Shown piece by piece: positions 1-5,974 of a stretch of DNA of 7,053 nt. The stretch is taken from assembly GCA_049301135.1 (NCBI GenBank), contig JBAQKP010000086.1, positions 1 through 7,053 of the forward strand. Direction: 5' to 3'. The first letter of the stretch is position 1; every line of letters starts with the position of its first letter. Source of the DNA: JAYXXU01 sp049301135 (lineage in GTDB: Bacteria > Pseudomonadota > Gammaproteobacteria > Pseudomonadales > Moraxellaceae). The position numbers and the translations under genes were made by a program. The notes under the pieces were generated by a model. The model had not been told where the DNA came from. It worked only from the letters and a program-made list of their open reading frames with translations, and did no database searches.

Positions 1-485
1 GGTGTGAGTAGACGATTGCTTGGTTCTTGCGCGGGTCCAGATCCGGTATGTTTACTTTGTGCGCTTTGTGCATAGCTTTCGTTCGGATCAATCGACTGTG
101 GCGCGAGTGAGCTAAATAGTGCGTCAAAATCTACTTCTAGGTCAGTCTTTTGTTCGAGTTTGCCGAGTTCAGAGGCTTTGGTATTGTTGGCCTGATGTTG
201 TGTCGGCGCAGCGGGGACGAGCACCGGCTGACCGGCCAGTGTGTCTGATTCGTCGTTGTGGCTGCTGGGCTGATCGAGTAAGTCGAAAATATCGGCTGCC
301 ACCGCCGTCTCAGGGACAGCTGCGCTGCTAACGCCGAGTGGCGTCGGTAACACCAAATGTTCATCGGCTTTAAAGACTTGGAAGCATTTGCCGCAGCGGA
401 CATGGCCACCACGCGCAGACAGTTGCTCAGGGGTGACTGCAAAGATACTTTCACAAAATGGACACTGTGTTTTTTTTGCAGTCAT
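1..485 (-). CDS. MJ0042-type zinc-ribbon protein (DUF3426-like), partial
   Basis: This is an open minus-strand frame from ATG at 485-483 that reaches the window edge without a stop, giving 161 codons; the C-terminus is missing. The N-terminus has a compact zinc ribbon: C8-x2-C11 (CPFC) and C31-x2-C34 (CGKC), followed by FQVFKA, the signature of MJ0042-type zinc fingers. Residues from about 45 onward are low-complexity, rich in Ala, Ser, Gln and acidic residues, and look like a disordered linker. Family members with this head usually end in a transmembrane helix and a DUF3426 domain; that part lies outside the window, so it is inferred. The start is supported by an AGGAG Shine-Dalgarno 8 nt upstream. 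The gene follows prmA after 25 bp, so it is probably co-transcribed with rlmI-prmA. The molecular function is unknown. Confidence 0.85.
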   Translation of the reverse strand, partial: MTAKKTQCPFCESIFAVTPEQLSARGGHVRCGKCFQVFKADEHLVLPTPLGVSSAAVPETAVAADIFDLLDQPSSHNDESDTLAGQPVLVPAAPTQHQANNTKASELGKLEQKTDLEVDFDALFSSLAPQSIDPNESYAQSAQSKHTGSGPAQEPSNRLLT

Positions 486-510
486 CCCTAAAACTCCTAT
501 TGTTTTTACT

Positions 511-1413
511 TTATGTTGGGTGGCGAGTGCCAGACAAGCGACACCAGTTTTCTTCGCGCATCGCCAGTTCAGACAGATCAAACCACGTTGCGTAGGTGCT
601 TTGCAAGTCATCGACTTGTTCACTGATCAGTCCCGCCAATACAATGCGTGCGCCAGTCGGTGTGCGGCGGGCAAATTCCGGTGCGAGTGCTGCCAATGGC
701 CCAGCCAAAATATTCGCGACCACCACATCGGCTTGTAAGTCGGGCAATTGTTGATCGAGTGCCTCGGGCAAATCAACCCAGAGCCGATCCGCCACACCAT
801 TGATCTCGGCGTTTTGTCGTGTGGCCAAAATCGCTTGTGGGTCGATGTCGGTGGCATAGACTTTTTCGGCGCCAAGCAACAACGCTGCAATCCCGAGAAT
901 ACCTGAGCCACACCCGTAGTCAATCACCACTTTGCCTTTCAGCGGTTCAGCATCCAGCCATTGCAAGCACAAAAACGTCGAGGCGTGGTTACCAGTGCCA
1001 AAGGCAAGGCCAGGGTCTAGCATCAAGTTGACGGCATTTGGGTTGGGTGGAGTCAGCCACTCCGGCACGATCCACAGCCGCTCACCGCATTGAATCGGCT
1101 CATAATGATCCATCCATGCGCGTTCCCAGACTTGCTCTTCGATGTACTCATGAAATGCACGTACGGTGGGTGCTTGTGCGCTGACAAAATTAACCAAGCT
1201 CTCGGCATCAATCGGGTCATGTTCATCATCGTTAAACAAGCCGGTCACGATCACTTGATCCCAGATCGGCGTTTCACCCGGTAACGGTTCGAGCAGCGGT
1301 TGGTCGGCGGCATCATCCAAGATCACGCTGACCGCCCCGAGGTTTTCCAGTAGGTTTTCGATCAGGGCGACGTCGGTTTTGGTGGTTTCAAAACGAATTT
1401 GTAGCCAACGCAT
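511..1413 (-). CDS. prmA: Ribosomal protein L11 methyltransferase PrmA
   Basis: PrmA is a cytoplasmic SAM-dependent enzyme that trimethylates amino groups of ribosomal protein L11. The 300-aa product matches the family length (E. coli 293). Residues 1-60 resemble the L11-recognition domain. The linker motif LDPGLAFGTG lies at 132-141, SAM motif I (VIDYGCGSGILG) at 163-174, the ribose-binding acid is in DIDP around 189-192, and the substrate-site motif NILAGPL is at 234-240. A small oddity is FGTGNHAST at 138-146 where E. coli has FGTGTHPTT. The ATG overlaps the rlmI stop in TAATG, and GGAG sits 7 nt upstream inside rlmI, so translational coupling is likely. The zinc-ribbon gene follows 25 bp downstream. 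Confidence 0.97.
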   Translation of the reverse strand: MRWLQIRFETTKTDVALIENLLENLGAVSVILDDAADQPLLEPLPGETPIWDQVIVTGLFNDDEHDPIDAESLVNFVSAQAPTVRAFHEYIEEQVWERAWMDHYEPIQCGERLWIVPEWLTPPNPNAVNLMLDPGLAFGTGNHASTFLCLQWLDAEPLKGKVVIDYGCGSGILGIAALLLGAEKVYATDIDPQAILATRQNAEINGVADRLWVDLPEALDQQLPDLQADVVVANILAGPLAALAPEFARRTPTGARIVLAGLISEQVDDLQSTYATWFDLSELAMREENWCRLSGTRHPT

Positions 1414-2618
1414 TAGGCGGCTCCATCAGGCTGAGGCATAGAGATTGGCGTGACTCGTAACATCAAGCATTTGAGGTAAGCTGATTCGGTCATCGCCAGC
1501 AGTTGTGGATGATCGGCCAATGGATGCGCCTCATGAATCAGTTGCACATGCTTGTTTTGGCGCCGTGCGACTTGTTGAATAATTTTAAGCAGTTCATCAC
1601 GGTGCAGGTGCAGCGAGCAAGAGGCGCTGACCAAAATGCCACCATCGCTCACCAAGGCCAACGCACCTTCATTCAGTTTAAAATACGCTTGGCGACCTTG
1701 CTCAAAATCACGGCGTTTTTGAATCAACGCAGGTGGATCAAGCACCACCACATCGTAGCGTTCGGTTGGCGCTTGTTTGAGCCAGTCAAATACATCGGCT
1801 TCGATAAAGCTGACCTGATTGAGTTGGTTGTTTTGCGCGTTGATATTGACGTATTCACCGGCTTTGGCTGACACATCGACACAGGTCACTGCGCGTGCGC
1901 CATGTGTGGCTGCTTGAATGCCCCAGCCGCCGATATAACTAAACAAATCCAAGATGGTTTTGCCCGCAGCGCTTTGATTGAGCCATTGGCGACCGCCACG
2001 ATGATCATAGAACCAGCCGGTTTTTTGGCCGTCAAGCGGAGCGCTAAAACTCACGCCGTTTTCGATCACCGCAAGGTTGTCTACCGCGGTGCCGATGGTT
2101 TCGACGTAGCTGGGCAAGCCCTCGATTTGGCGGCCTTTACCATCATTTTTAAATACGATAGAAATCGCCGTGCCAAAAATCTGCTGCAAGGCTTGCACGA
2201 GGGCAGGTCTGGCGGCCTCAATCGCTTGCGTACTGATTTGGGCAACAAAATGCTGATCAAACCGATCAATCACCAACCCCGATAAGTTGTCGCCTTCACC
2301 ATAGACCAAACGATAAAACGGCTGACTGAAAATCAGTTGGCGCAGGTCTAGTGCTTGCTGAAGACGCTGCTGAAAAAATTCAACACTCAGCTGATTCAAC
2401 AGTTGCTCACTGAGCAGGCGGGCACAAATCAGTGCATTGGCATTAAAGCTGGCAGTGCCCAGCGGTTGGCCACGATAGTCTTCGAGATGTACCAAGTGAC
2501 CTTGAATGGCCTTAAGCGGGGTGTGTGCGGTGTCAATTTCGTTGGAATAGACCCAAAGATGCCCATCGCGGAGGCGTTGTTGTTCGCGTTTTTTAATGCG
2601 TAGGCGGGGCAGACTCAT
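1413..2618 (-). CDS. rlmI: 23S rRNA (cytosine-5) methyltransferase, RlmI family
   Basis: The enzyme probably makes m5C at position 1962 (E. coli numbering) of 23S rRNA using SAM. It has 401 aa against 396 in E. coli RlmI. An N-terminal PUA-like RNA-binding domain spans about 1-75, including GHLWVYSNEI at 19-28. A central linking domain leads into QKTGWFYDHR at 198-207. The Rossmann methyltransferase core follows: motif I DLFSYIGGWG at 224-233, the acidic CVDVS at 246-250, motif IV DPPAL at 294-298, and SASCS at 331-335, whose C334 is the expected catalytic cysteine. The start at 2618 is preceded by AAGGAAA about 10 nt upstream. It appears to be the first gene of an operon with prmA. The exact target base is inferred from the family; a related m5C methyltransferase with another target cannot be excluded. 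Confidence 0.93.
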   Translation of the reverse strand: MSLPRLRIKKREQQRLRDGHLWVYSNEIDTAHTPLKAIQGHLVHLEDYRGQPLGTASFNANALICARLLSEQLLNQLSVEFFQQRLQQALDLRQLIFSQPFYRLVYGEGDNLSGLVIDRFDQHFVAQISTQAIEAARPALVQALQQIFGTAISIVFKNDGKGRQIEGLPSYVETIGTAVDNLAVIENGVSFSAPLDGQKTGWFYDHRGGRQWLNQSAAGKTILDLFSYIGGWGIQAATHGARAVTCVDVSAKAGEYVNINAQNNQLNQVSFIEADVFDWLKQAPTERYDVVVLDPPALIQKRRDFEQGRQAYFKLNEGALALVSDGGILVSASCSLHLHRDELLKIIQQVARRQNKHVQLIHEAHPLADHPQLLAMTESAYLKCLMLRVTPISMPQPDGAA

Positions 2619-2636
2619 CGTGTGGGGTTTCCTTTA

Positions 2637-2655
2637 TCAACAGCAATCAACAGCC
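2637..2655. repeat. Tandem 9-bp direct repeat in the rlmI leader
   Basis: The plus strand has ATCAACAGC twice, separated by one base, just upstream of the rlmI Shine-Dalgarno. It may be chance. It could also be a small regulatory repeat in the 5' untranslated region. Confidence 0.35.
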
Positions 2656-2659
2656 GCAG

Positions 2660-2665
2660 AGTATA
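2660..2665 (-). promoter_or_regulatory. Candidate -10 element for the rlmI-prmA operon
   Basis: The minus strand reads TATACT here, a 5/6 match to the sigma-70 -10 box, 42 bp upstream of the rlmI start. No good -35 hexamer is seen at 16-18 bp spacing, so the promoter is either weak or activator-dependent. The short transcribed leader would contain two copies of a 9-bp direct repeat (2637-2645 and 2647-2655). Confidence 0.45.
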
Positions 2666-2747
2666 GCCGAAGCGATGCGCTCGAATGGCGGTGCATTTGG
2701 CAAATTCAGCACGAAAATCTGGTTTTATTGGCGGTTATTGACGCGGT

Positions 2748-2782
2748 AAAACTTGCTGATTAGTCGTCAGCAAGTTTTTTTT
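2748..2782 (-). terminator. Intrinsic terminator downstream of gcvH
   Basis: A perfect 12-bp inverted repeat (2748-2759 with 2767-2778; core ACTTGCTGA/TCAGCAAGT) has a 7-nt loop and lies 16-50 bp past the gcvH stop. On the minus strand the hairpin is preceded by an A-run and its distal arm ends in four Ts, the expected rho-independent form. On the plus strand it is followed by eight Ts (2775-2782), so it could also stop transcripts coming the other way. It separates gcvH from the rlmI promoter. Confidence 0.85.
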
Positions 2783-2798
2783 GCCATCTGTAACGTGT

Positions 2799-3176
2799 TT
2801 AACCCACGCTGTCTTCGTATTGTTCGGCGCTCATCAGGTCGTCGAGATCAGCAGGATTGGCCGGACGAATTTTATAGATCCAGCCATCTCCGTATGGGTC
2901 AGTGTTGACCAATTCAGGATCATCTTCGAGTAACGGGTTGATTTCGACCACTTCACCTTCAATCGGTGCATGGATGTCTGAGGCGGTTTTGACCGATTCG
3001 ACTACACCAGCCTGATCGCCTGCAATGAAGTGCTGTCCGACTTCTGGCATTTCGACATACACTAGGTCACCGAGGGCGTCTTGCGCGTGATCGGTAATGC
3101 CGGTGACGATCAGATCGCCGTCTAGTCGCGCCCATTCATGGGTGGCGGCATACTTTAAATCGCTAGGATGATTCAT
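2799..3176 (-). CDS. gcvH: Glycine cleavage system H protein
   Basis: GcvH is the small lipoylated carrier that shuttles the aminomethyl group between the P, T and L proteins during glycine breakdown. The 125-aa product is close to the usual family length of about 125-130. The lipoyl-accepting lysine is K63 in ESVKTASDIHAP (60-71), exactly the family motif. The conserved HEW (13-15), TGITDHAQ (25-32) and GDLVYVEMPEVG (36-47) precede it, and DPYGDGWIYKI lies near the C-terminus. The start is supported by GGAG 8 nt upstream. No gcvT or gcvP gene lies beside it: it is flanked by the rlmI operon behind a terminator and by divergent crcB. In some bacteria H protein also serves lipoyl transfer to other enzymes, which would fit a stand-alone gene; this is inference. 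Confidence 0.97.
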   Translation of the reverse strand: MNHPSDLKYAATHEWARLDGDLIVTGITDHAQDALGDLVYVEMPEVGQHFIAGDQAGVVESVKTASDIHAPIEGEVVEINPLLEDDPELVNTDPYGDGWIYKIRPANPADLDDLMSAEQYEDSVG

Positions 3177-3329
3177 ATTGGAGACTCCAAGTGCAACAAG
3201 CAGGTGCTGTGGTCTGAAAAATCAGGTCAGAATGTTGGCGATTTTAACCAGATCAGCATCGAAAAGACACGCGTGATTGTTTGTTATTGGGCGCGACGGT
3301 ATGCAATTCGGTGTGTTGAGGGGTTGTGT
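3177..3329. promoter_or_regulatory. Divergent gcvH/crcB intergenic control region
   Basis: This 153-bp region must hold promoters for both flanking genes. For gcvH, a TAAAAT -10 candidate is visible on the minus strand near 3243-3248, without a convincing -35. For crcB no clear sigma-70 pair was found. I looked for the fluoride (crcB) riboswitch architecture and did not recognise it. The crcB Shine-Dalgarno is GAGGGG, 6 nt before the ATG. Confidence 0.35.
3178..3190. promoter_or_regulatory. Palindrome containing the gcvH ribosome binding site
   Basis: TTGGAG-A-CTCCAA is a perfect 6-bp inverted repeat around one base, immediately upstream of the gcvH ATG. On the minus strand it contains the GGAG Shine-Dalgarno. 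The one-base centre is too tight for a strong RNA hairpin, so this is either chance symmetry or a protein-binding site. Confidence 0.3.
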
Positions 3330-3710
3330 ATGCAGTGGTGGTTAATCGGTGTACTGGTGAGTGGCGGTGCAGCGGTCGGTGCGATTCTGCGTTATACGTT
3401 GGGCGTGTACTTGAATCCGCTGTATCCGCAACTGCCGCTCGGCACATTGCTGGCTAATTTACTCGGCGGGTTGCTGATGGGCGTTGTGCTGGCGTATGCG
3501 GCGGCGCTATCGCTTGAAGCACGGCTATTATTAGCAACCGGCTTTTTGGGCGGGCTGACCACGTTTTCGACCTTTTCGGCAGAAGGATTTTTGCTGTTAC
3601 AGCAGGGTCGGCTGATGCAGGCTGCGCTGTTGGTCAGCCTGCATGTTGTCGGTTCTCTGTTGCTGACTGCGCTGGGTTTTATGTTGGTGGTGTGGGCAAA
3701 AGGGGCTTAA
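3330..3710 (+). CDS. crcB: Fluoride ion channel CrcB/FluC
   Basis: CrcB/FluC is a small inner-membrane protein that forms dual-topology dimers and exports fluoride. The 126-aa product has four predicted transmembrane segments, about 3-23, 36-57, 64-87 and 97-121. Hallmarks present are GGAAVGAILRY (12-22) with conserved R21, GTLLANLLGG (38-47) with the pore asparagine N43, and GFLGGLTTFSTFS (71-83), which holds the phenylalanine-box residues F79 and F82 and the central sodium-site loop. The frame is open further upstream to an ATG at 3168, but that extension is unlike the family and overlaps gcvH. The ATG at 3330, with GAGGGG 6 nt before it, gives the standard length. The gene is divergent from gcvH and ends 9 bp from the convergent AraC-type gene. 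Confidence 0.95.
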   Translation: MQWWLIGVLVSGGAAVGAILRYTLGVYLNPLYPQLPLGTLLANLLGGLLMGVVLAYAAALSLEARLLLATGFLGGLTTFSTFSAEGFLLLQQGRLMQAALLVSLHVVGSLLLTALGFMLVVWAKGA

Positions 3711-3719
3711 AAATGCTGA

Positions 3720-4739
3720 TTAGCCCTTCGGTTCACGTCGCCAGCGGCCAGGTGTTTTGCCTGTCCAACGTCGAAAGGCACGATTAAAATTGGCCACATC
3801 TGAATAGCCAAGCTGTTCGGCGATGCGCTCTAAGCTCAGATCAGTACGTGACAGCAGGCCAACCGCCTGACGGTGGCGGACTTCTTCGAGCAGCGCACTA
3901 TAGCTGGTGTCTTCTGCGGCCAATTGGCGTTTTAAAGTGCGATCTGACATGCAGAGTTGTGCGGCGACTTGCTCAATCTGTGGATAGCCATGTTCGTGCG
4001 AAATCAAAATCTCCCGCACCCGCACCGCCAGCCGATCCCGCTGGCCAAGCGCCGACAGCTCTGCTTCACACTGGATCAGCGCGAGCTGACTGGCGACTGG
4101 ATCGGCGGTGATCAGTTTTGCACGCGCCAAGCTGCTGTCAAATTCAGCATTCACCACGGGTTGATTAAAGATAAACTGACTGTCTGAGAGCTTGCTAAAT
4201 TTATGAAAATTAGCCGGTTCAGCAAAATCTAAGCTGATTTTGGCTTTGACATGTTGTTGGATCAGCGCCTCACCGATCTGAATAATCCCAATCAATAGAC
4301 TCAGCAATAGCTCACTGCGCAGCGGCTCTAAGGGCAGATCGCAGATCAGTTTAATCCCTGCGGTGGGTGGGTGATAACTGGTCACCATTTGACAATACGG
4401 CAGCCGAATCCCAATAAAACGCGAGGCCAGTGCAATCGCTTCAGTCGCGTGCGATGAGGTCATAATCGCAAAACCAATAAAACCATGTGTCGAAATCCGC
4501 ATCTGCATGCCCAGATGATAGGCCAGCGACGGCTCGCCAGTCAGCAGATGAGCGCGTTGTAACACGTCATTAAACTGGGCAGCGGGTAGACGACAGGCAG
4601 GGTCAGCCAGTTGCTCACGGCGCAATTCAAATGGATGCAGTAGGGTCTGCTCGTTGATGCCCCAGCGCGACAGCACATCCAACAGCAAGATTAAATATGC
4701 ACCCGGCATTCCAGGGTCATGGCGACGACTGACATCCAT
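3720..4739 (-). CDS. AraC-family transcriptional regulator (arabinose-binding-like N-terminal domain)
   Basis: This 339-aa DNA-binding regulator has a long N-terminal sensing domain (about 15-205) of the type annotated 'arabinose-binding domain of AraC regulator, N-term', found in OruR-like proteins. The C-terminal AraC/XylS domain spans about 235-335: the first helix-turn-helix is around IEQVAAQLCMSDRTLKRQL (255-273), the second around LERIAEQLGYSDVANFNRAF (303-322), then the conserved R-x-TGKTPGRWR ending. The ligand is unknown; the family often senses amino-acid-derived or hydrophobic metabolites, so the neighbouring metR/metE might point to amino-acid metabolism, but that is inference. 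No clear Shine-Dalgarno precedes the ATG at 4739, and M11 is an alternative start. The gene lies 113 bp downstream of metR with its own candidate promoter, so it may be expressed independently. Confidence 0.93.
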   Translation of the reverse strand: MDVSRRHDPGMPGAYLILLLDVLSRWGINEQTLLHPFELRREQLADPACRLPAAQFNDVLQRAHLLTGEPSLAYHLGMQMRISTHGFIGFAIMTSSHATEAIALASRFIGIRLPYCQMVTSYHPPTAGIKLICDLPLEPLRSELLLSLLIGIIQIGEALIQQHVKAKISLDFAEPANFHKFSKLSDSQFIFNQPVVNAEFDSSLARAKLITADPVASQLALIQCEAELSALGQRDRLAVRVREILISHEHGYPQIEQVAAQLCMSDRTLKRQLAAEDTSYSALLEEVRHRQAVGLLSRTDLSLERIAEQLGYSDVANFNRAFRRWTGKTPGRWRREPKG

Positions 4740-4773
4740 ACAAATGCGCTTTTATGCTCGAAATGGACAAATA

Positions 4774-4802
4774 CTTAAACAATTGTTCGGTTTTTGCGTC
4801 AA
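4774..4802 (-). promoter_or_regulatory. Candidate sigma-70 promoter of the AraC-family gene
   Basis: On the minus strand, TTGACG (4802-4797, 5/6 match to -35) is followed after 17 bp by TTTAAG (4779-4774, 4/6 match to -10), 35 bp before the start codon. The spacer contains ACAATTGT. GTCC-bearing elements lie on both sides (4827-4838 and 4765-4770), suggesting operators around this promoter, perhaps for autoregulation. Confidence 0.5.
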
Positions 4803-4826
4803 TGGCTAAAAGCATCAGGCTGAGCT

Positions 4827-4838
4827 GAAATTGTCCGA
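4827..4838 (+). promoter_or_regulatory. Putative operator GAAATTGTCCGA upstream of the AraC-family gene
   Basis: This 12-bp element lies upstream of the candidate promoter of the regulator. The same sequence minus one T recurs in the metE leader at 5948-5958. A related core, GGACAA (TTGTCC reversed), occurs at 4765-4770, and TTGTTCGG at 4783-4790. Repeated elements near a regulator's own promoter are typical of AraC autoregulation, but binding is inferred only. Confidence 0.35.
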
Positions 4839-4852
4839 CAAAACAGCATGAT

Positions 4853-5788
4853 TTAGCGTTCGGCCTTGTCACGGATGCTGCTCATATTGGCGGTCATGCG
4901 CGTCAGCAGTTCGATAAACGCCACCAGATAGGCCTGCTTGGGGGCATCTTGTCGAAAGCCGACCGATAAGGTGCGAATCAATCCGGTGGCCTGATGATCG
5001 TCTATCGGCAGTCGTCGTGAGACCACCCAACCTTTACGCTCATAGTCACTGACCACCCAATCCGGTAGCGCGGCGATGCCACGACCACTCGCGACCAATT
5101 GAATCAGCATTGGGGTCAGTTCAGTCGTGCGCAGTTGCTTGGGCGTTAAGCCTTTTGGAGTGAGCCAACCGGCAATCAAATCCAGCCGCTCAGGTTCGAC
5201 GGGATAGGCGATCAGGGTTTCTGCTGCGACTTGTTCAGCGCTAAACACCGCTTGGCGCGCCAATGGATGATCTGGCGCGAGTACCAGTCGGGATTCATAG
5301 TCAAACAACCGACGATAGGCCAAGCCCGCCAGTGGCAAACAATCTCCCGTAATTAAAATGTCGGTTTCGGCTTGTTGCAGTGCCAGATGCGGCTGTGGCT
5401 CAAAGCCGCTGATAAAATCCAACTCGACATCCGGCCAGTCTTGCCGGTATTGATTCAAAACGGGCATCAGCCAATCAAAACAACTGTGACACTCCGAGGC
5501 CAGCCGTAATATACCGGTTTGACCTTGTGCCAGTCGCTTCAAGTCACGCTGCACCTGTGCGACTTCCGGTAAAATCTGATCGGCGAGTCCCAGCAAGCGT
5601 TGCCCAGCCACGGTAAATTGCAAGGGTTTGGTTTTGCGATTGAGCACAGCGAGATCGAGATGCTGTTCCAGTTCTTTGAGCTGGTGTGACAACGCCGATG
5701 GGGTCACACAGAGCTGTTCAGCAGCACTGACCAGTGAGCCATGTTCGCGCAATGCCTGTAGAGTTTTGAGGTGTCGAAGCTCGATCAT
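4853..5788 (-). CDS. metR: LysR-family methionine regulator MetR
   Basis: MetR is the homocysteine-responsive activator of methionine biosynthesis genes, chiefly metE. The 311-aa product is near E. coli length (317). The N-terminus MIELRHLKTLQALREHGSL aligns with the start of E. coli MetR. The winged helix-turn-helix covers about 1-60, with AAEQLCVTPSALSHQLKELE at 22-41. The effector domain includes ECHSC (99-103) and FDYESRLVLAPDHPLA (162-177), both close to E. coli MetR. ALPDWVV near the C-terminus is also familiar. The gene is divergent from metE, the classical arrangement. The start is fixed by homology; no convincing Shine-Dalgarno is seen (upstream AAGTGCCCGC), so translation may be weak, as suits a regulator. 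Confidence 0.95.
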   Translation of the reverse strand: MIELRHLKTLQALREHGSLVSAAEQLCVTPSALSHQLKELEQHLDLAVLNRKTKPLQFTVAGQRLLGLADQILPEVAQVQRDLKRLAQGQTGILRLASECHSCFDWLMPVLNQYRQDWPDVELDFISGFEPQPHLALQQAETDILITGDCLPLAGLAYRRLFDYESRLVLAPDHPLARQAVFSAEQVAAETLIAYPVEPERLDLIAGWLTPKGLTPKQLRTTELTPMLIQLVASGRGIAALPDWVVSDYERKGWVVSRRLPIDDHQATGLIRTLSVGFRQDAPKQAYLVAFIELLTRMTANMSSIRDKAER

Positions 5789-5815
5789 GCGGGCACTTAA
5801 ACTTAAATAAAATTC

Positions 5816-5824
5816 ATGTTAGCA
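5816..5824 (-). promoter_or_regulatory. Candidate extended -10 promoter of metR
   Basis: The minus strand reads TGCTAACAT, an extended -10 (TGn plus TAACAT, 5/6 match), 28 bp upstream of the metR ATG. The -35 region 17 bp upstream is AT-rich without a good hexamer, which is compatible with extended -10 promoters. Confidence 0.5.
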
Positions 5825-5881
5825 GATTTTTGATGAATAAATATATTTTTAAGCGTAGATCAGTTGGCAAGTTTTTAGTTG

Positions 5882-5892
5882 TGAATAATTCA
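5882..5892. promoter_or_regulatory. Palindrome TGAATAATTCA, candidate MetR site
   Basis: This perfect 11-bp palindrome lies in the metR-metE intergenic region. The half sites TGAA and TTCA are those of the E. coli MetR box (TGAA-N5-TTCA), but the spacer here is 3 rather than 5. It is centred 29 bp, close to three helical turns, from the better-spaced box at 5910-5922, which fits cooperative LysR binding. Confidence 0.5.
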
Positions 5893-5909
5893 GCTTAACC
5901 TGAAAAACA

Positions 5910-5922
5910 TGAGTTTGATTCA
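5910..5922. promoter_or_regulatory. MetR box TGAGTTTGATTCA
   Basis: The site matches the consensus TGAA-NNTNN-TTCA at seven of eight half-site bases, with the correct 5-bp spacer and a central T. It overlaps the candidate metE -35 (TTGATT, 5915-5920). This position suits activation of metE. Assignment rests on the motif plus the divergent metR. Confidence 0.55.
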
Positions 5923-5943
5923 TTTGCTTAATCCGAGGACAAT
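5915..5943 (+). promoter_or_regulatory. Candidate metE promoter
   Basis: TTGATT (5915-5920, 4/6) and GACAAT (5938-5943, 4/6) are separated by 17 bp, so transcription would begin near 5950, about 25 nt before the metE ATG. An alternative -10 is CTTAAT at 5927-5932 without a good -35. Weak hexamers are expected for an activator-dependent promoter. Confidence 0.4.
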
Positions 5944-5958
5944 TACCGAAATGTCCGA
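5937..5958. promoter_or_regulatory. GGACA-N10-TGTCC inverted repeat in the metE leader
   Basis: GGACA (5937-5941) and TGTCC (5952-5956) form a 5-bp inverted repeat. The right arm, GAAATGTCCGA (5948-5958), nearly repeats the GAAATTGTCCGA element upstream of the AraC-family gene. It overlaps the candidate metE -10 and start site, so a bound protein could repress or modulate metE. Its role is inferred. Confidence 0.35.
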
Positions 5959-5974
5959 ATCTTGAGTCAAACGT

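Noticed and set aside
137..454. 105-residue minus-strand open frame inside the zinc-ribbon gene
   Set aside because: It is a shadow frame; the overlapping frame starting at 485 has the zinc-ribbon signature and a Shine-Dalgarno.
1902..2285. 127-residue plus-strand open frame opposite rlmI
   Set aside because: It lies entirely antisense to a well-supported gene and shows no recognisable domain or start signals.
3177..3329. Fluoride riboswitch upstream of crcB
   Set aside because: I could not find the conserved pseudoknotted crcB-motif pattern in the leader by eye; a covariance-model search would settle it.
3168..3329. 54-residue N-terminal extension of CrcB from an upstream ATG at 3168
   Set aside because: It overlaps gcvH, has no membrane or family character, and the ATG at 3330 has a good ribosome binding site and gives the normal CrcB length.
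4805..4830. Terminator hairpin after metR around AGCATCAGGCTGAGCT
   Set aside because: The stem needs a bulge and leaves a one-base loop; it is not a convincing intrinsic terminator.
5863..5880. Sigma-54 promoter from TTGGCA near 5864
   Set aside because: The spacing-matched -12 element (TTGC) is absent.
5789..5974. Cobalamin or SAM riboswitch controlling metE
   Set aside because: The likely metE leader is only some 25-45 nt, too short, and no B12-box-like sequence is seen.
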